64,000 nt of DNA from Streptomyces camponoticapitis (GCF_014646115.1 NZ_BMMV01000026.1:1-64000); one strand, 5' to 3'. Positions 1 to 7,851 are shown, numbered from the stretch's first letter. A program made the numbers and translations. The notes: a model not told the origin generated them from the sequence alone.

Positions 1-78
1 ATCAGTCAACTCATGACGTCTCACCACGACTTACCAACGACCAACAGACTTTGCGGACACGCCCTAGGCTCCCACCTC

Positions 79-660
79 ATGGACATGGGGGAGCACCTGC
101 TGAACGTGGTCGATGTCGAGGCGACGTGCTGGGAAGGACAACCGCCGCCCGGCCAGGTGAACGAGATCATCGAGATCGGGCTCACTGTGGTGGACCTGCG
201 TGCGGGTGAGCGCCTCGCCAAGCACCGGCTGCTGGTACGCCCGGCCCGGTCGAAGGTGAGCCCGTTCTGTACGGAGCTGACAGGGCTGACGCAGTCCGAG
301 GTGGACGGGGGCGTGTCTTTCGCCGAGGCGTGCCGGGCGCTGACCGCCCAGCACCGAACGGCCCTGCTGCCCTGGGCGAGTTGGGGTGACTACGACCGTA
401 ACCAGTTCACCCGTCAGTGCCGGCGGACGGGCACGGAGTACCCCTTCGGCCACCGTCACACCAACGCGAAGGTCCCTTTCACCGCCTCCTACGGTCTGAG
501 GCGACGCCCCGGAATGGCCCGGGCGCTGGCGGTGGCCGGTCTCCCGCTGGAGGGCCGCCACCACCGGGGCGACGACGACGCGTGGAACATCGCGGCGCTG
601 GTGCTTGATCTGGCCGGCCGCGGGGACTGGCCCGTCGACCAGGACTCGCACCGGTCCTGA
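79..660 (+). CDS. 3'-5' exonuclease, DEDDh (ERI1/KapD-like)
   Basis: A probable DnaQ-fold 3'-5' exonuclease of 193 residues acting on RNA or DNA ends in the cytoplasm. The DEDDh metal-binding set is visible: 'VVDVEA' near the N-terminus gives the Asp and Glu, 'WGDYDRNQF' gives the second Asp region, and 'HHRGDDDAWN' near the C-terminus gives the His and last Asp. The spacing and the 'SPFCTELTGLTQ' motif resemble the ERI1/KapD branch more than the polymerase epsilon subunit. The reading frame is open from position 13, but the first 22 residues look non-conserved, so I prefer the ATG at 79 (the ATG at 85 is also possible). No clear ribosome binding site precedes either. It stands alone ahead of a convergent gene. 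The family is fairly sure; the substrate is unknown. Confidence 0.8.
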   Translation: MDMGEHLLNVVDVEATCWEGQPPPGQVNEIIEIGLTVVDLRAGERLAKHRLLVRPARSKVSPFCTELTGLTQSEVDGGVSFAEACRALTAQHRTALLPWASWGDYDRNQFTRQCRRTGTEYPFGHRHTNAKVPFTASYGLRRRPGMARALAVAGLPLEGRHHRGDDDAWNIAALVLDLAGRGDWPVDQDSHRS

Positions 661-667
661 GCGGGGA

Positions 668-1081
668 TCACTTCTCCCGCATCCATACGAGGACGGTCCG
701 CGACTCTCGCAGTCGCCAGCCCGCCGGCGTCCGTACGGCGGTGCAGGCCAGCCGCAGGCCGCTCGACACATGGGGCGCCCGGCCGTCGCGGAAGAAGTAC
801 ACGAGCGAGTTGGCCGTGGCGACCGCCTCGTCGCCGTCGACGTCCACCAGCAGGTCGGTGGTCACGTGCTGGGTGTGCTCGCCCTCGACCTCGGCCTGTC
901 GCATGAAGGCGACGAGCGCGTCGATACCGCGGATCTCCCCGCTGCGCGGCGAATGCCCCGTCACATCGTGCGTGAAGACGGTGTCCGCCTCGTCCCACCG
1001 CTTCTCGTCGAGCAGACGTGCGAAGCGGCTGAACAGGTCGGCGATCTCGATACGGTCGGAGACCGCGGCACTCGTGAGCAT
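668..1081 (-). CDS. SnoaL-like / nuclear transport factor 2 fold protein
   Basis: A 137-residue protein of the NTF2/SnoaL-like superfamily. The N-terminal helix 'IEIADLFSRFARLLDEKRWDEADTVF' pattern and a C-terminal beta sheet ending 'GWRLRESRTVLVWM' are typical of small cone-shaped folds that bind or isomerise polyketide, steroid or other small hydrophobic molecules. The ATG at 1081 fits the usual family N-terminus; a TTG at 1123 would add 14 residues that overlap the operator region and is less likely. It is divergent from a MarR regulator, with three similar palindromes between them, so it is probably the regulated target and may act on, or protect from, the ligand sensed by that regulator. 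The actual reaction cannot be told from sequence. Confidence 0.8.
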   Translation of the reverse strand: MLTSAAVSDRIEIADLFSRFARLLDEKRWDEADTVFTHDVTGHSPRSGEIRGIDALVAFMRQAEVEGEHTQHVTTDLLVDVDGDEAVATANSLVYFFRDGRAPHVSSGLRLACTAVRTPAGWRLRESRTVLVWMREK

Positions 1082-1095
1082 GGCGTCTCTTTTCG

Positions 1096-1151
1096 TTGGC
1101 GTACCCAATATTGGCGTCGCCAACTATACAGAGATCGGTTGGCGGCGCCAA
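1096..1151. promoter_or_regulatory. three MarR operator-like palindromes
   Basis: Three 13-bp sites of one pattern lie in the 87-bp gap between the divergent SnoaL-like and MarR genes: TTGGCGTACCCAA (1096-1108), TTGGCGTCGCCAA (1111-1123) and TTGGCGGCGCCAA (1139-1151). The last two are perfect TTGGC/GCCAA dyads around a 3-bp centre; the first has one changed half-site base. MarR-family dimers bind short palindromes like these and commonly repress themselves and a divergent gene. That this MarR protein binds here is inferred from location. Confidence 0.75.
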
Positions 1152-1168
1152 CGATGTAGGGTGACCCC

Positions 1169-1609
1169 GTGGAAGAGACCCCCGCACACTTGACCGCGAA
1201 GCCGAGCTGGCTGCTCACCCAGGTGGCGGTGCACGCCCACCGGCTGGCGTCCGAGGGCTTCGGTGAGGTGGGCGCACGCGGCTACCACTACCGGATCCTG
1301 GCCGCGCTGGACGAGTTCGGGGTGGCCAGCCAGGCGGAGCTCGGCCGCCGCTGCAACATGGACCGCAGCGATGTCGTCGCGGCGATCAACGAACTGGCCG
1401 AGCGGGATCACGTCGAGCGGACACCCGACCCGGACGACCGAAGGCGCAACAGGGTGACCCTCACCGCGGCGGGCCGTCGGCAACTGCGACGCATGGACCG
1501 AGCGCTTGACCGGGTGCAGGACGACCTGCTGGAACCGCTGTCGGCCGAGGACAGGCAGGCCCTGACCCGCCTGCTCACCCGACTGTTCACGCACCACCAA
1601 GGGGACTGA
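1169..1609 (+). CDS. MarR family transcriptional regulator
   Basis: A 146-residue winged-helix regulator of the MarR family. After an N-terminal helix, the core 'GVASQAELGRRCNMDRSDVVAAINELAERDHVERTPDPDDRRRNRVTLT' region carries the helix-turn-helix and the wing with the family's D-x-R-D/RR signature; a C-terminal dimerisation helix follows. The start is GTG at 1169, because it lies just after the operator-like repeats and the upstream frame has no homology. It probably represses itself and the divergent SnoaL-like gene until a small phenolic or lipophilic ligand is bound. The ligand is unknown. Family assignment is secure. Confidence 0.9.
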   Translation: MEETPAHLTAKPSWLLTQVAVHAHRLASEGFGEVGARGYHYRILAALDEFGVASQAELGRRCNMDRSDVVAAINELAERDHVERTPDPDDRRRNRVTLTAAGRRQLRRMDRALDRVQDDLLEPLSAEDRQALTRLLTRLFTHHQGD

Positions 1610-1681
1610 GGCCCCCGCCCAAAGGCCCTTGTAGGCCTCCGGCCAGACCTGTCGTGACCCGGCCGGAGACAGGGGCGGGCC

Positions 1682-1862
1682 CTAGGTCGTGTCTTCAAAG
1701 TCCCGCCTGGCCCGCGACGCCTGGCACGGCACCTCGCCGCGTTGTCGGACTCGTCCGAGTACGCCCAGTACGAGGACGATCCTCCGCCTTGCGATGCACC
1801 GCACCAGCCGCCGCGGGCCCCGCCCTGCGGGCGGACGGCGCTACTTTGAAGACACGCCCTAG
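1682..1862. mobile_element. MITE-like non-autonomous element (IS5-type ends)
   Basis: A 173-bp core (1686-1858) has 16-bp terminal inverted repeats, GTCGTGTCTTCAAAGT on the left (1686-1701) and ACTTTGAAGACACGCC on the right (1843-1858), differing at one position. Each end is flanked by CTAG (1682-1685 and 1859-1862), which fits a 4-bp YTAR target duplication as made by IS5-group transposases. No transposase reading frame lies inside, so it would need a transposase in trans. The interior contains a GC-rich dyad around 1811-1838. The right CTAG contains the TAG stop codon of the neighbouring minus-strand gene, so the element inserted exactly at that gene's end and may serve as its 3' region. 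Confidence 0.75.
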
Positions 1863-2461
1863 TAGAGCTTGGCGACGGCGGTGCGGGTGCTGGCGCGGAA
1901 GGGGTCCAGTTCCTCGGAGAGCGTCCAGCCGAGGTGGCCGATCTCCAGGACGGTGACGGTGCGGCCGTCGCGGCCCACGGAGATCAACTGGGCGTCGGCG
2001 CTGCCGATCTCGGGGTGCGAGGTGTCCACGTTGTAGACGTCCGCGCCTTCCTCGACATCGATCCTGCCGTGGTAGAAGGCCTCCCCGATGATGCCGTCCT
2101 CGGCGAGCCGGTCGAGGCATCCGGCGATCCGCTGGTCGATCTTGGCCACCAGCGCCTTCGCCTTCGCGGTGGTGGCGGCGACCGTGGTGGTCTGACGGCC
2201 GGTGGTGTCCAGCTCGGTACGGAACTCCCGGTAGGAGGAACCGCTCGCGGGGACGACTCCGGCCGTGCACACGGAGCCGTACTCCGGGAGCCCCTTCCGT
2301 ACGGGCTCGGCCGTCCACGGGGTGCCGGCGGCGGGCAGTTGCCCCGCGCTGAGGAACTTGGGCGCCGGCGCGGCGGCGGCCGTGGCGGTGGCGAGCGAGG
2401 CGAGGGTCAGGCCCGTCACCGCCGCGGTGAGGACGGTGGTGCGGATCGCGTTCATGTTCAT
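1859..2461 (-). CDS. secreted hypothetical protein
   Basis: A 200-residue exported protein that I do not recognise. The N-terminus 'MNMNAIRTTVLTAAVTG' runs into an Ala/Leu/Thr hydrophobic stretch ending near 'ATAAAAPAP', a good Sec signal peptide with cleavage around residue 30. The mature part is mixed alpha/beta, has two cysteines ('GSVCTAG' and 'IAGCLDRL') that could form a disulfide, and ends 'TAVAKLY'. The overall layout resembles the sensor-type extracellular domains found in actinobacterial lipoproteins, but I cannot confirm this. The start at 2461 was chosen over the internal ATG at 2455 because both are in frame and nothing separates them. The stop codon lies within the flanking repeat of a MITE-like element. 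Confidence 0.7.
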   Translation of the reverse strand: MNMNAIRTTVLTAAVTGLTLASLATATAAAAPAPKFLSAGQLPAAGTPWTAEPVRKGLPEYGSVCTAGVVPASGSSYREFRTELDTTGRQTTTVAATTAKAKALVAKIDQRIAGCLDRLAEDGIIGEAFYHGRIDVEEGADVYNVDTSHPEIGSADAQLISVGRDGRTVTVLEIGHLGWTLSEELDPFRASTRTAVAKLY

Positions 2462-2767
2462 TGGTCGGGCTCCCCGTTGATCGTGACTGGCTGAACGTCT
2501 CACCAGCATTGGCGGGCCCGGCCCGGCGCAACAAGAGACTCGGCGACGTGCGGAACGCCTGGGACTGTTCCACCCCCGCTGACGTGCCGTTACGTTCCGG
2601 TGGAGGAACGCCCGACGGAACGGTGGGGGGACGTCCCACAAATCGGTTCGCCCACGCCCCCGCCCCGGTGGGACGATCCGCGGGAGCGGCACGCCGGGAC
2701 GGCGGTCCGTCCCCGCGTGCCGATGGCGCCGTTCCATCGGGCCCGTTCCATCCGAGAGGTGGCTGTC
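2462..2767. other. divergent intergenic region with short dyad and repeats
   Basis: 306 bp between the secreted protein gene and the carboxylesterase. It contains an inverted repeat CGTTCC-GGTGGA-GGAACG at 2593-2610 and two direct copies of CGTTCCATC just upstream of the esterase start (about 2730-2753). These may be regulator binding sites. No small gene with a convincing ribosome binding site was seen. Confidence 0.4.
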
Positions 2768-4333
2768 ATGCCCGTTGCCGCGCCCCAGCCGTCCGGCTCC
2801 CCGTCCGATCCGGCGGTCCGCACGGCGGCCGGCGTGGTGCGCGGCACACGGGAGGGGAGCCTGGCCGTCTTCAGGGGGATCCCGTTCGCCGAACCACCCG
2901 TTGGTTCGTTGCGGTTCGCCGCGCCGCGGGCGGTGCGCGCGTGGGACGGGGAACGCCAGGCGTCGGCGTTCGGACCGCCGCCACCGCAGGCCGGGTTCTT
3001 CGGGATGGACGAGCGGGCGCGGGAGGCGGCGGGGCACGACTGGCTGACGGCCAATGTCTGGTCGCCCGACCCGGGTCCGGGCGCGGGCCTCCCGGTGATG
3101 GTGTGGATCCAGGGCGGCGCGTATGTGATCGGCATGTCCGGGCTGCCCGAGTACGACGGCGGCCGTCTCGCGCGGGAGGGCGGCGTCGTCCTGGTGACGT
3201 TCAACTACCGCGTGGGAATTGAAGGCTTCGCCCAGATCGAGGGGGCACCGGCCAACCGGGGACTGCTCGACCAGGTCGCCGCGCTGGAGTGGGTACGCGA
3301 CAACATCCGTTCCTTCGGCGGGGACCCGGACCGGGTCACGGTCTTCGGCGAATCGGCGGGCGGAGGGTCGGTCGCCGCGCTGATGGCGATGGGGCGTGCG
3401 CGGGGGCTCTTCCACCGGGCCGTCGCACAGAGCGCGCCGGGCACGTTCTTCTCCCCGGAACTCGCCGCCGACATCGCCACCGCCTGCGCCTCCGAGCTGG
3501 GACTGCGGCCGACGACGGCCGACCTGTCGTCCGTGGACCCGATCCGGCTGTCCGGCGCGGGCGACGCCCTCACGGCCGAACTCGCGCAGCGGGTCGAGCG
3601 TTGGGGGCTGCCCGCGCACCGGCAGATCCCGTTCGCGCCCGTTGTCGACGGCGATGTCCTTCCCGTCACCCCGTGGCAGGCACTGGCCGACGGCGCCTGC
3701 CGGGACGTGGAACTCATCGCGGGCCACACACGCGACAAACACCGGCTGTTCGGTCTGATCGACGGCACACTCGGCCGGGCGACCGAGGAGCAGGCATCGG
3801 CCGCCCTGCGTGTGTACGCCCCTGGCCCTGACGGCCCACAACGCTACCGCGAGGCTTTCCCGTCGGCCGACCCGAACGAACTGTACGAACTGGTCCACGC
3901 GGACTGGCTGTTCCGCATGCCCTCCCTCCACCTCGCCCACGCTCAGCTCGCGGGTGGTGGCCGCGCCCACGTCTACGAACTGACCTGGCCCGCACCGGGC
4001 ATGGGCGGCACGCTCGGTGCCTGCCACGGCCTGGACGTGCCGCTCGTCTTCGGCAACCTGGACGCCGGCCAGGCCGCCGGGCTGATCGGCGGCGCCCCCT
4101 CGCCGGAGGCGGAGGCGCTGTCGACGCACATGCGCGGCGCGTGGACGGCGTTCGCGACCCATGGCGACCCCGGCTGGCCCGCGTACGACACCACGGAACG
4201 TCTGACCCAACTCTTCGACACACAACCGGCTGTCCGCCCGTACCCGGAGGAGCCCTCTCGTCTGCTCTGGGAGGACCACGTGTTCCCGGCGCTGCCACTG
4301 ATCGGCCAGGAGGTCTCGTTCGGGCACACGTAG
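2768..4333 (+). CDS. type B carboxylesterase (PnbA-like)
   Basis: A 521-residue alpha/beta-hydrolase of the carboxylesterase type B family, which cleaves carboxylic esters. Visible: N-terminal 'FRGIPFAEPPVGSLRF' (about 35-50), oxyanion hole 'IQGGAYV' (114-120), nucleophile elbow 'FGESAGGGS' with Ser196, and the His region 'GACHGLDVPLVFGN'. The third triad member is normally Glu in a 'RDE' motif; here the sequence is 'HTRDKHRLF' with Lys324 (codon 3737-3739), so Asp323 would have to substitute or activity may be altered. The start at 2768 has a GAGAGG-type ribosome binding site, and the open frame upstream is not conserved. No signal peptide is evident, suggesting an intracellular enzyme. It is convergent with the HEAT-like gene. 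Confidence 0.88.
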   Translation: MPVAAPQPSGSPSDPAVRTAAGVVRGTREGSLAVFRGIPFAEPPVGSLRFAAPRAVRAWDGERQASAFGPPPPQAGFFGMDERAREAAGHDWLTANVWSPDPGPGAGLPVMVWIQGGAYVIGMSGLPEYDGGRLAREGGVVLVTFNYRVGIEGFAQIEGAPANRGLLDQVAALEWVRDNIRSFGGDPDRVTVFGESAGGGSVAALMAMGRARGLFHRAVAQSAPGTFFSPELAADIATACASELGLRPTTADLSSVDPIRLSGAGDALTAELAQRVERWGLPAHRQIPFAPVVDGDVLPVTPWQALADGACRDVELIAGHTRDKHRLFGLIDGTLGRATEEQASAALRVYAPGPDGPQRYREAFPSADPNELYELVHADWLFRMPSLHLAHAQLAGGGRAHVYELTWPAPGMGGTLGACHGLDVPLVFGNLDAGQAAGLIGGAPSPEAEALSTHMRGAWTAFATHGDPGWPAYDTTERLTQLFDTQPAVRPYPEEPSRLLWEDHVFPALPLIGQEVSFGHT

Positions 4334-4369
4334 AGCCGCTGTGTGTATCCGCTGCCGATGTGGACGGGC

Positions 4370-4870
4370 CTACCCCGACGGAGGCGTACGAGGACCTGCC
4401 GGCGGACATGGTGCGGGCGCCCGGCGCGGACGGCAGGTCCCACAGGCATGCCCGTCGATCGCCCCCGCCAGATCGATCGCCGCTGCCCGCACCGCGGGAT
4501 CCTCGTCTCCGCTCAGCACGTCCACCAGGCTCCTTCCGCGCAGCACGGCGAGGTGAGCCGCGTGTTGCACTTCGATCTGCGGAGCGTTGCCGTGCTCAAG
4601 GACCGCTTGGAGCAGTTCGATCACCTCCGCCCGACAGGTGACGGAATCGGTCACCGCCAGGTCCCACAGGAACGGAACCGCCGCGACAGTCGCGTCGAAG
4701 ACAGCGAGTTCACCGAGCCACAGACCGAGGTCACTCAGGGCGTCGCCACTCGTCCTGGCGTCACCCCACGCCACACGAGACAGCCGACCGGGGACTTCTT
4801 CCGCGGAACCGTACGCATGCTCCAACTCATGCCACGGAACGCGATGCACACCCTTGAGTATCGTCCCCAA
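4370..4870 (-). CDS. HEAT-repeat-like protein
   Basis: A 166-residue helical protein resembling the Streptomyces HEAT-repeat family with the N-terminal motif 'LEHAYGSAEEVPG'. Later helices 'FDATVAAVPFLWDLAV' and 'DEDPAVRAAAIDLAGAI' look like successive HEAT units, a scaffold for protein contacts. The start is decided by a perfect AGGAGG (4877-4882) six bases before a TTG at 4870; the longer open frame beyond it is antisense to the next gene. The usual central 'LDELYGNIFHQGSRYEA'-type segment of this family is here 'LSDLGLWLGELAVFDA', so the copy is divergent. It is divergently arranged with the coiled-coil protein at 4964. The function is not known. Confidence 0.75.
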   Translation of the reverse strand: MGTILKGVHRVPWHELEHAYGSAEEVPGRLSRVAWGDARTSGDALSDLGLWLGELAVFDATVAAVPFLWDLAVTDSVTCRAEVIELLQAVLEHGNAPQIEVQHAAHLAVLRGRSLVDVLSGDEDPAVRAAAIDLAGAIDGHACGTCRPRRAPAPCPPAGPRTPPSG

Positions 4871-4963
4871 CGTGCCCCTCCTGTGTTCCCTGTCACTCAC
4901 CCCACAGTCCCGAAGGGGCCCATGGGTAGAGTCCACACCCAACACCCAACCCGAGGAGCCCTC

Positions 4964-5527
4964 ATGCGCACAACGGAGAACAACACAATCAAGACCCAGT
5001 ACGCGGAGCAGGTCGCCGCGGATCTTGAGCGGAACACCGTGGAGCAGGAGCGTATCCGTGCCGAAGTCGCCGCTCTGCAAGCGCAGTTGAGCGGTCTGGA
5101 GCAGGACCACGAACTGCTCGAAGGTGTACGCGCGGCGCTCGGCGACACCGGCGCGGTCCAGGCGCCGACGCGTCGTAGCAGCAAGAAGGCGCCCACACCC
5201 TCGAAGAGTTCGTCGGCCAAGAAGACCGCCGGGAAGGAGACCGCCGGGAAGAAGACCGCCCCGCTCACCGAGCTGATCCACGCGTACCTGAGGGAGCAGT
5301 CGGAGCCGCGTACGGCCGGTGAGATCGCGAAGGCGCTCACCGCCGGGCGCCCGACCCGCAACATCAATGACAACCTCGTGCGCACCACGACGGAACGTCT
5401 GGTGGCGCGCAGCCGTGTGGAGCGGTCCAAGCAGGGCGCCACCGTCCACTACACGGCGTCCCCGCAGGACGGCTCCGCGAGCACCCCGGCCCCGGCCGAC
5501 AAGGAACCCGCGTCGACCGAAGCCTGA
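4964..5527 (+). CDS. coiled-coil, Lys/Ala-rich linker, winged-helix protein
   Basis: A 187-residue probable DNA-binding regulator. Residues about 12-60 form a coiled coil ('RNTVEQERIRAEVAALQAQL'), residues about 65-100 are a basic, low-complexity linker with SKKAP/SAKKTAGKETAGKK repeats resembling histone-like tails, and residues about 100-165 look like a winged helix ('AGEIAKALTAGRPTRNINDNL', then 'RLVARSRVERSKQGATVHYTA'). A disordered Pro/Ala tail ends it. The ATG at 4964 is preceded by GAGGAG and ends a region with no conserved upstream coding. The basic linker suggests nonspecific nucleic acid contact. It is unlinked to obvious targets. The specific role is unknown. Confidence 0.75.
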   Translation: MRTTENNTIKTQYAEQVAADLERNTVEQERIRAEVAALQAQLSGLEQDHELLEGVRAALGDTGAVQAPTRRSSKKAPTPSKSSSAKKTAGKETAGKKTAPLTELIHAYLREQSEPRTAGEIAKALTAGRPTRNINDNLVRTTTERLVARSRVERSKQGATVHYTASPQDGSASTPAPADKEPASTEA

Positions 5528-5600
5528 CCGGCCCCGGCCCCGGCACCTCGCCCAGGCGCCCTGACCTGCGCGTACCTCCCCCTCGTGCTGTACTGGCGAG

Positions 5601-6512
5601 ATGAAGCCCAAGCACAAGCGGGCGTTCTCCACGCGCGCCGAGCGGTCCGGCAAGGCGGCTTCCCATGGCGCCGACGCCGAGCGGGCCGAACATGTACGCA
5701 CCAGGGTGCGGCTCATGATCGAGATCACCGCGCGGGCCGGGTCGTACCGGAAAGGCCTGGTCAAGGCCGCCGAACGGCTCAGCCCCGAGGAAGCGATGAT
5801 CCTCGCCGATCTGGAGGCGCACGGCCTCCAGGTGCCGCAGTTCCGGGACGTGCTGCGCGGCGGACACGTGCTGGTGGACGATCCGCAGCTGTACGAGAAG
5901 TGGCGGCACTCCAAGGGCAGCCACCCGCGGCTTTCCAGCCACCACCGCGACATCGACAAGAAGCTCTACCCCGACATCGGGATGCACGGCCAGGTCGTAC
6001 GGGAGAAGCTGCACGGCCGCACGGCCCAGGGCACCTGGGTGCAGCTGGAGAAGACCCCGGCCGCCTTCGGAGGGCCCAAACTGCCGCGTCCGAGCGACCT
6101 GCGGCACCTGATGGACTACGTGGTGTACAAGCTCACCGACAGTAACGTCGGCCCCTGGGGGCTGTCGCGGATGACCGAGCGGCGCCCGCTCTATCTGGCG
6201 CCCGTCCTGGCGGTGCCCACGTCCCTGTCACCGCCGATCGCGCGGTCCCTCACCCAGGCGCTGCGCCGGATCGAGGCGAACGACGACGTCACGGCCGCGT
6301 CCCAGGAACTCGCCGCCCGGTTCCCGCCCCCCGACCGGCCGGATCTGGCCGGGGAACTGGGCCAGGCGCTGTCCGCCAGGGCGGGCCGGGGCCTGTTCGG
6401 CAACTCCGACGTCTGGGTGACGCAGACCCCGTCCCGTACCGCAGCCGCCGTGCTCCGGGAGAGCCGGGCGGCGCCCGCCGCGGACGGGTGGGCGACAGGA
6501 GGTTCGTCATGA
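5601..6512 (+). CDS. hypothetical protein, first gene of an unknown pair
   Basis: A 303-residue protein I do not recognise. It has a basic N-terminus ('MKPKHKRAFSTRAERSGK'), a helical middle, a His-rich stretch 'SHHRDIDKKLYPDIGMHG' near residue 112, then 'GTWVQLEKTPAAFGG' and 'LMDYVVYKLTDSNVGPWG' (about 150-195), which look like a small conserved alpha/beta domain. The C-terminal third is Ala/Arg-rich and probably flexible. No signal peptide or membrane segment is visible. Its stop overlaps the ATG of the next gene in an ATGA, so the two are translationally coupled. The ribosome binding site is weak, and initiation may be nearly leaderless. The product is likely real, given codon use and the coupled partner. 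Confidence 0.7.
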   Translation: MKPKHKRAFSTRAERSGKAASHGADAERAEHVRTRVRLMIEITARAGSYRKGLVKAAERLSPEEAMILADLEAHGLQVPQFRDVLRGGHVLVDDPQLYEKWRHSKGSHPRLSSHHRDIDKKLYPDIGMHGQVVREKLHGRTAQGTWVQLEKTPAAFGGPKLPRPSDLRHLMDYVVYKLTDSNVGPWGLSRMTERRPLYLAPVLAVPTSLSPPIARSLTQALRRIEANDDVTAASQELAARFPPPDRPDLAGELGQALSARAGRGLFGNSDVWVTQTPSRTAAAVLRESRAAPAADGWATGGSS

Positions 6513-7270
6513 GCGACGATCAGAACACCGCTTCTCCGGAGCCCGCGCCGGGGCCGGGCGAGGCGTCCGTCCCCCCGGGCCTGGTCACGGCCGTGGTGGA
6601 TCTGGTGGACACCGGCCCGGTCCTGCTCGGCGCGTACACCATCGCCGAACTCACCGCCGTGGACGCGATCGTGGACTTCCTGGAGGCGCGGCCGTCGGAC
6701 GACGAACTCACCGAGGCCGTAAGGTCGTTGGCCGCGCGCCAACTGCTCCTGGCCGGCTCCTCGGGCGAGGAGGTCCAGGTACGGGGAGACCTCGGCATCG
6801 CCGTCGCGTTCCAGCAGCGGGCCAGGAAGGTGCTCGACGCCCGTACGACCGGAACGGAGCCGGGCGAGCCGTGGCGGATCCTGCTGCTTCCCCAGCCCGA
6901 GAAGATCTGCCTGATGGTCAGCATCGACGCGCTGGGTGTCCACCAGATCGGCCTCTACAAGCTCGACGAGGCGCTCCGTACGCTCACCGAGTGGCTTCCC
7001 CGGGGCCCGTCGGCGGACACCGACCGATCGACGGACGCCGATGCCGTGCTCACCGGAGCGGAGCGTTCGGCGCTGGTCACGGTCACCGAGTACACGGCGG
7101 TGGGATCGGCCGAGACGGCGGGCACCAGCACGGACCTGATCCTGGCCCGGAACGACGGGCGGCTGCACGTCCTTTCCCGGGACCCGCAGCAGCGGGAGAG
7201 GCTGGTACCGGCCCCGGAGGACGGCAGGGACGGTGTCCGGGGCAGGCTGGCGGACCTCTTGGCGGCGTAA
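6509..7270 (+). CDS. hypothetical protein, second gene of an unknown pair
   Basis: A 253-residue acidic soluble protein that I do not recognise. An unstructured Pro/Glu-rich N-terminus (1-30) precedes an alpha/beta body that includes 'AYTIAELTAVDAIVDFLEA', 'WRILLLPQPEKICLMVSIDALGVHQI' and 'GLYKLDEALRTLTEWLP'. The ATG at 6509 is set by AGGAGG eight bases upstream and by the 4-bp overlap with the preceding gene. The core is loosely reminiscent of ESX-associated chaperone folds (EspG-like), but no motif proves that. Co-translation suggests it forms a complex with the 303-residue protein. Confidence 0.7.
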   Translation: MSDDQNTASPEPAPGPGEASVPPGLVTAVVDLVDTGPVLLGAYTIAELTAVDAIVDFLEARPSDDELTEAVRSLAARQLLLAGSSGEEVQVRGDLGIAVAFQQRARKVLDARTTGTEPGEPWRILLLPQPEKICLMVSIDALGVHQIGLYKLDEALRTLTEWLPRGPSADTDRSTDADAVLTGAERSALVTVTEYTAVGSAETAGTSTDLILARNDGRLHVLSRDPQQRERLVPAPEDGRDGVRGRLADLLAA

Positions 7271-7318
7271 CAGCGAAGCGCTCCTGGCCGCACCCTCGTC
7301 CGAGAAACACCGCCGCCT

Positions 7319-7343
7319 CGGCCGGACGGGTCAGAGCCGGCCG
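7319..7343. terminator. possible bidirectional terminator
   Basis: A 7-bp perfect stem CGGCCGG/CCGGCCG with an 11-base loop lies between the convergent unknown operon and the DinB gene. It is short and has no T-tract, so it is only a candidate. Confidence 0.35.
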
Positions 7344-7377
7344 TTCTCGCGGGTCGGGGACGGCCCGGACGTGGGCT

Positions 7378-7851
7378 TCAGCGGCCGGTGGAGCCGTCGG
7401 CCTGCTCACGGAGGATGTCGGCGTGGCCCGCGTGCCGTCCGGTCTCCTCGATCATGTGCACCAGGACCCACCGCATCGTCGGTGTGGACGCCGGACGCGC
7501 GGGGTGGGGGACGGGAAGGCTCAGGTCGGGGCAGGCCGCGATCACCAGGTTCGCCTGTTCGACGGCGTCGCGGTAGCCGTCGAGCAGCTGCTCCGCGGTC
7601 TCATCGGGGGCGGGTCGCATGCTCGCGGCCCAGTCGGCCGTGTCCTCGCCCAGGAAATAGAACCGTTCGACGGCCGTGAGGTGCTTGACCAGTCCCAGGA
7701 TGCTGGTGCCCGAAGGGACTCCGGGCGCACGGACCTGAGGCTCCGGCAACCCCGTCGCCTTGTCCGCGACCGCGCTCCGCAGATAGTCGAGAAAGCCGAG
7801 CAGAGTGGTCTTCTCGTCGGCGTCCGCGCGCGGGGGCTTGGTGTCGCTCAT
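7378..7851 (-). CDS. DinB / DUF664 family protein
   Basis: A 157-residue four-helix-bundle protein of the DinB/YfiT-like superfamily, many of whose members bind a metal through three histidines and use mycothiol or bacillithiol for thiol transfer. Candidate ligand regions are 'GLVKHLTAVERFYF' (His near 60) and the C-terminal 'MIEETGRHAGHADILRE' motif, which is the family's most conserved part. The ATG at 7851 follows a GGAGGG site. In Streptomyces such genes are often annotated as mycothiol-dependent maleylpyruvate-isomerase-like or detoxifying enzymes. The substrate is unknown. It is downstream of, and on the same strand as, a TetR gene. Confidence 0.85.
   Translation of the reverse strand: MSDTKPPRADADEKTTLLGFLDYLRSAVADKATGLPEPQVRAPGVPSGTSILGLVKHLTAVERFYFLGEDTADWAASMRPAPDETAEQLLDGYRDAVEQANLVIAACPDLSLPVPHPARPASTPTMRWVLVHMIEETGRHAGHADILREQADGSTGR

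Noticed and set aside
1859..4327. 822-residue minus-strand reading frame covering the carboxylesterase
   Set aside because: Only its last 200 residues, from 2461 down, look like a real (secreted) protein; the rest is antisense to the clearly homologous esterase and is Arg/Gly-rich, as expected of a high-GC shadow frame.
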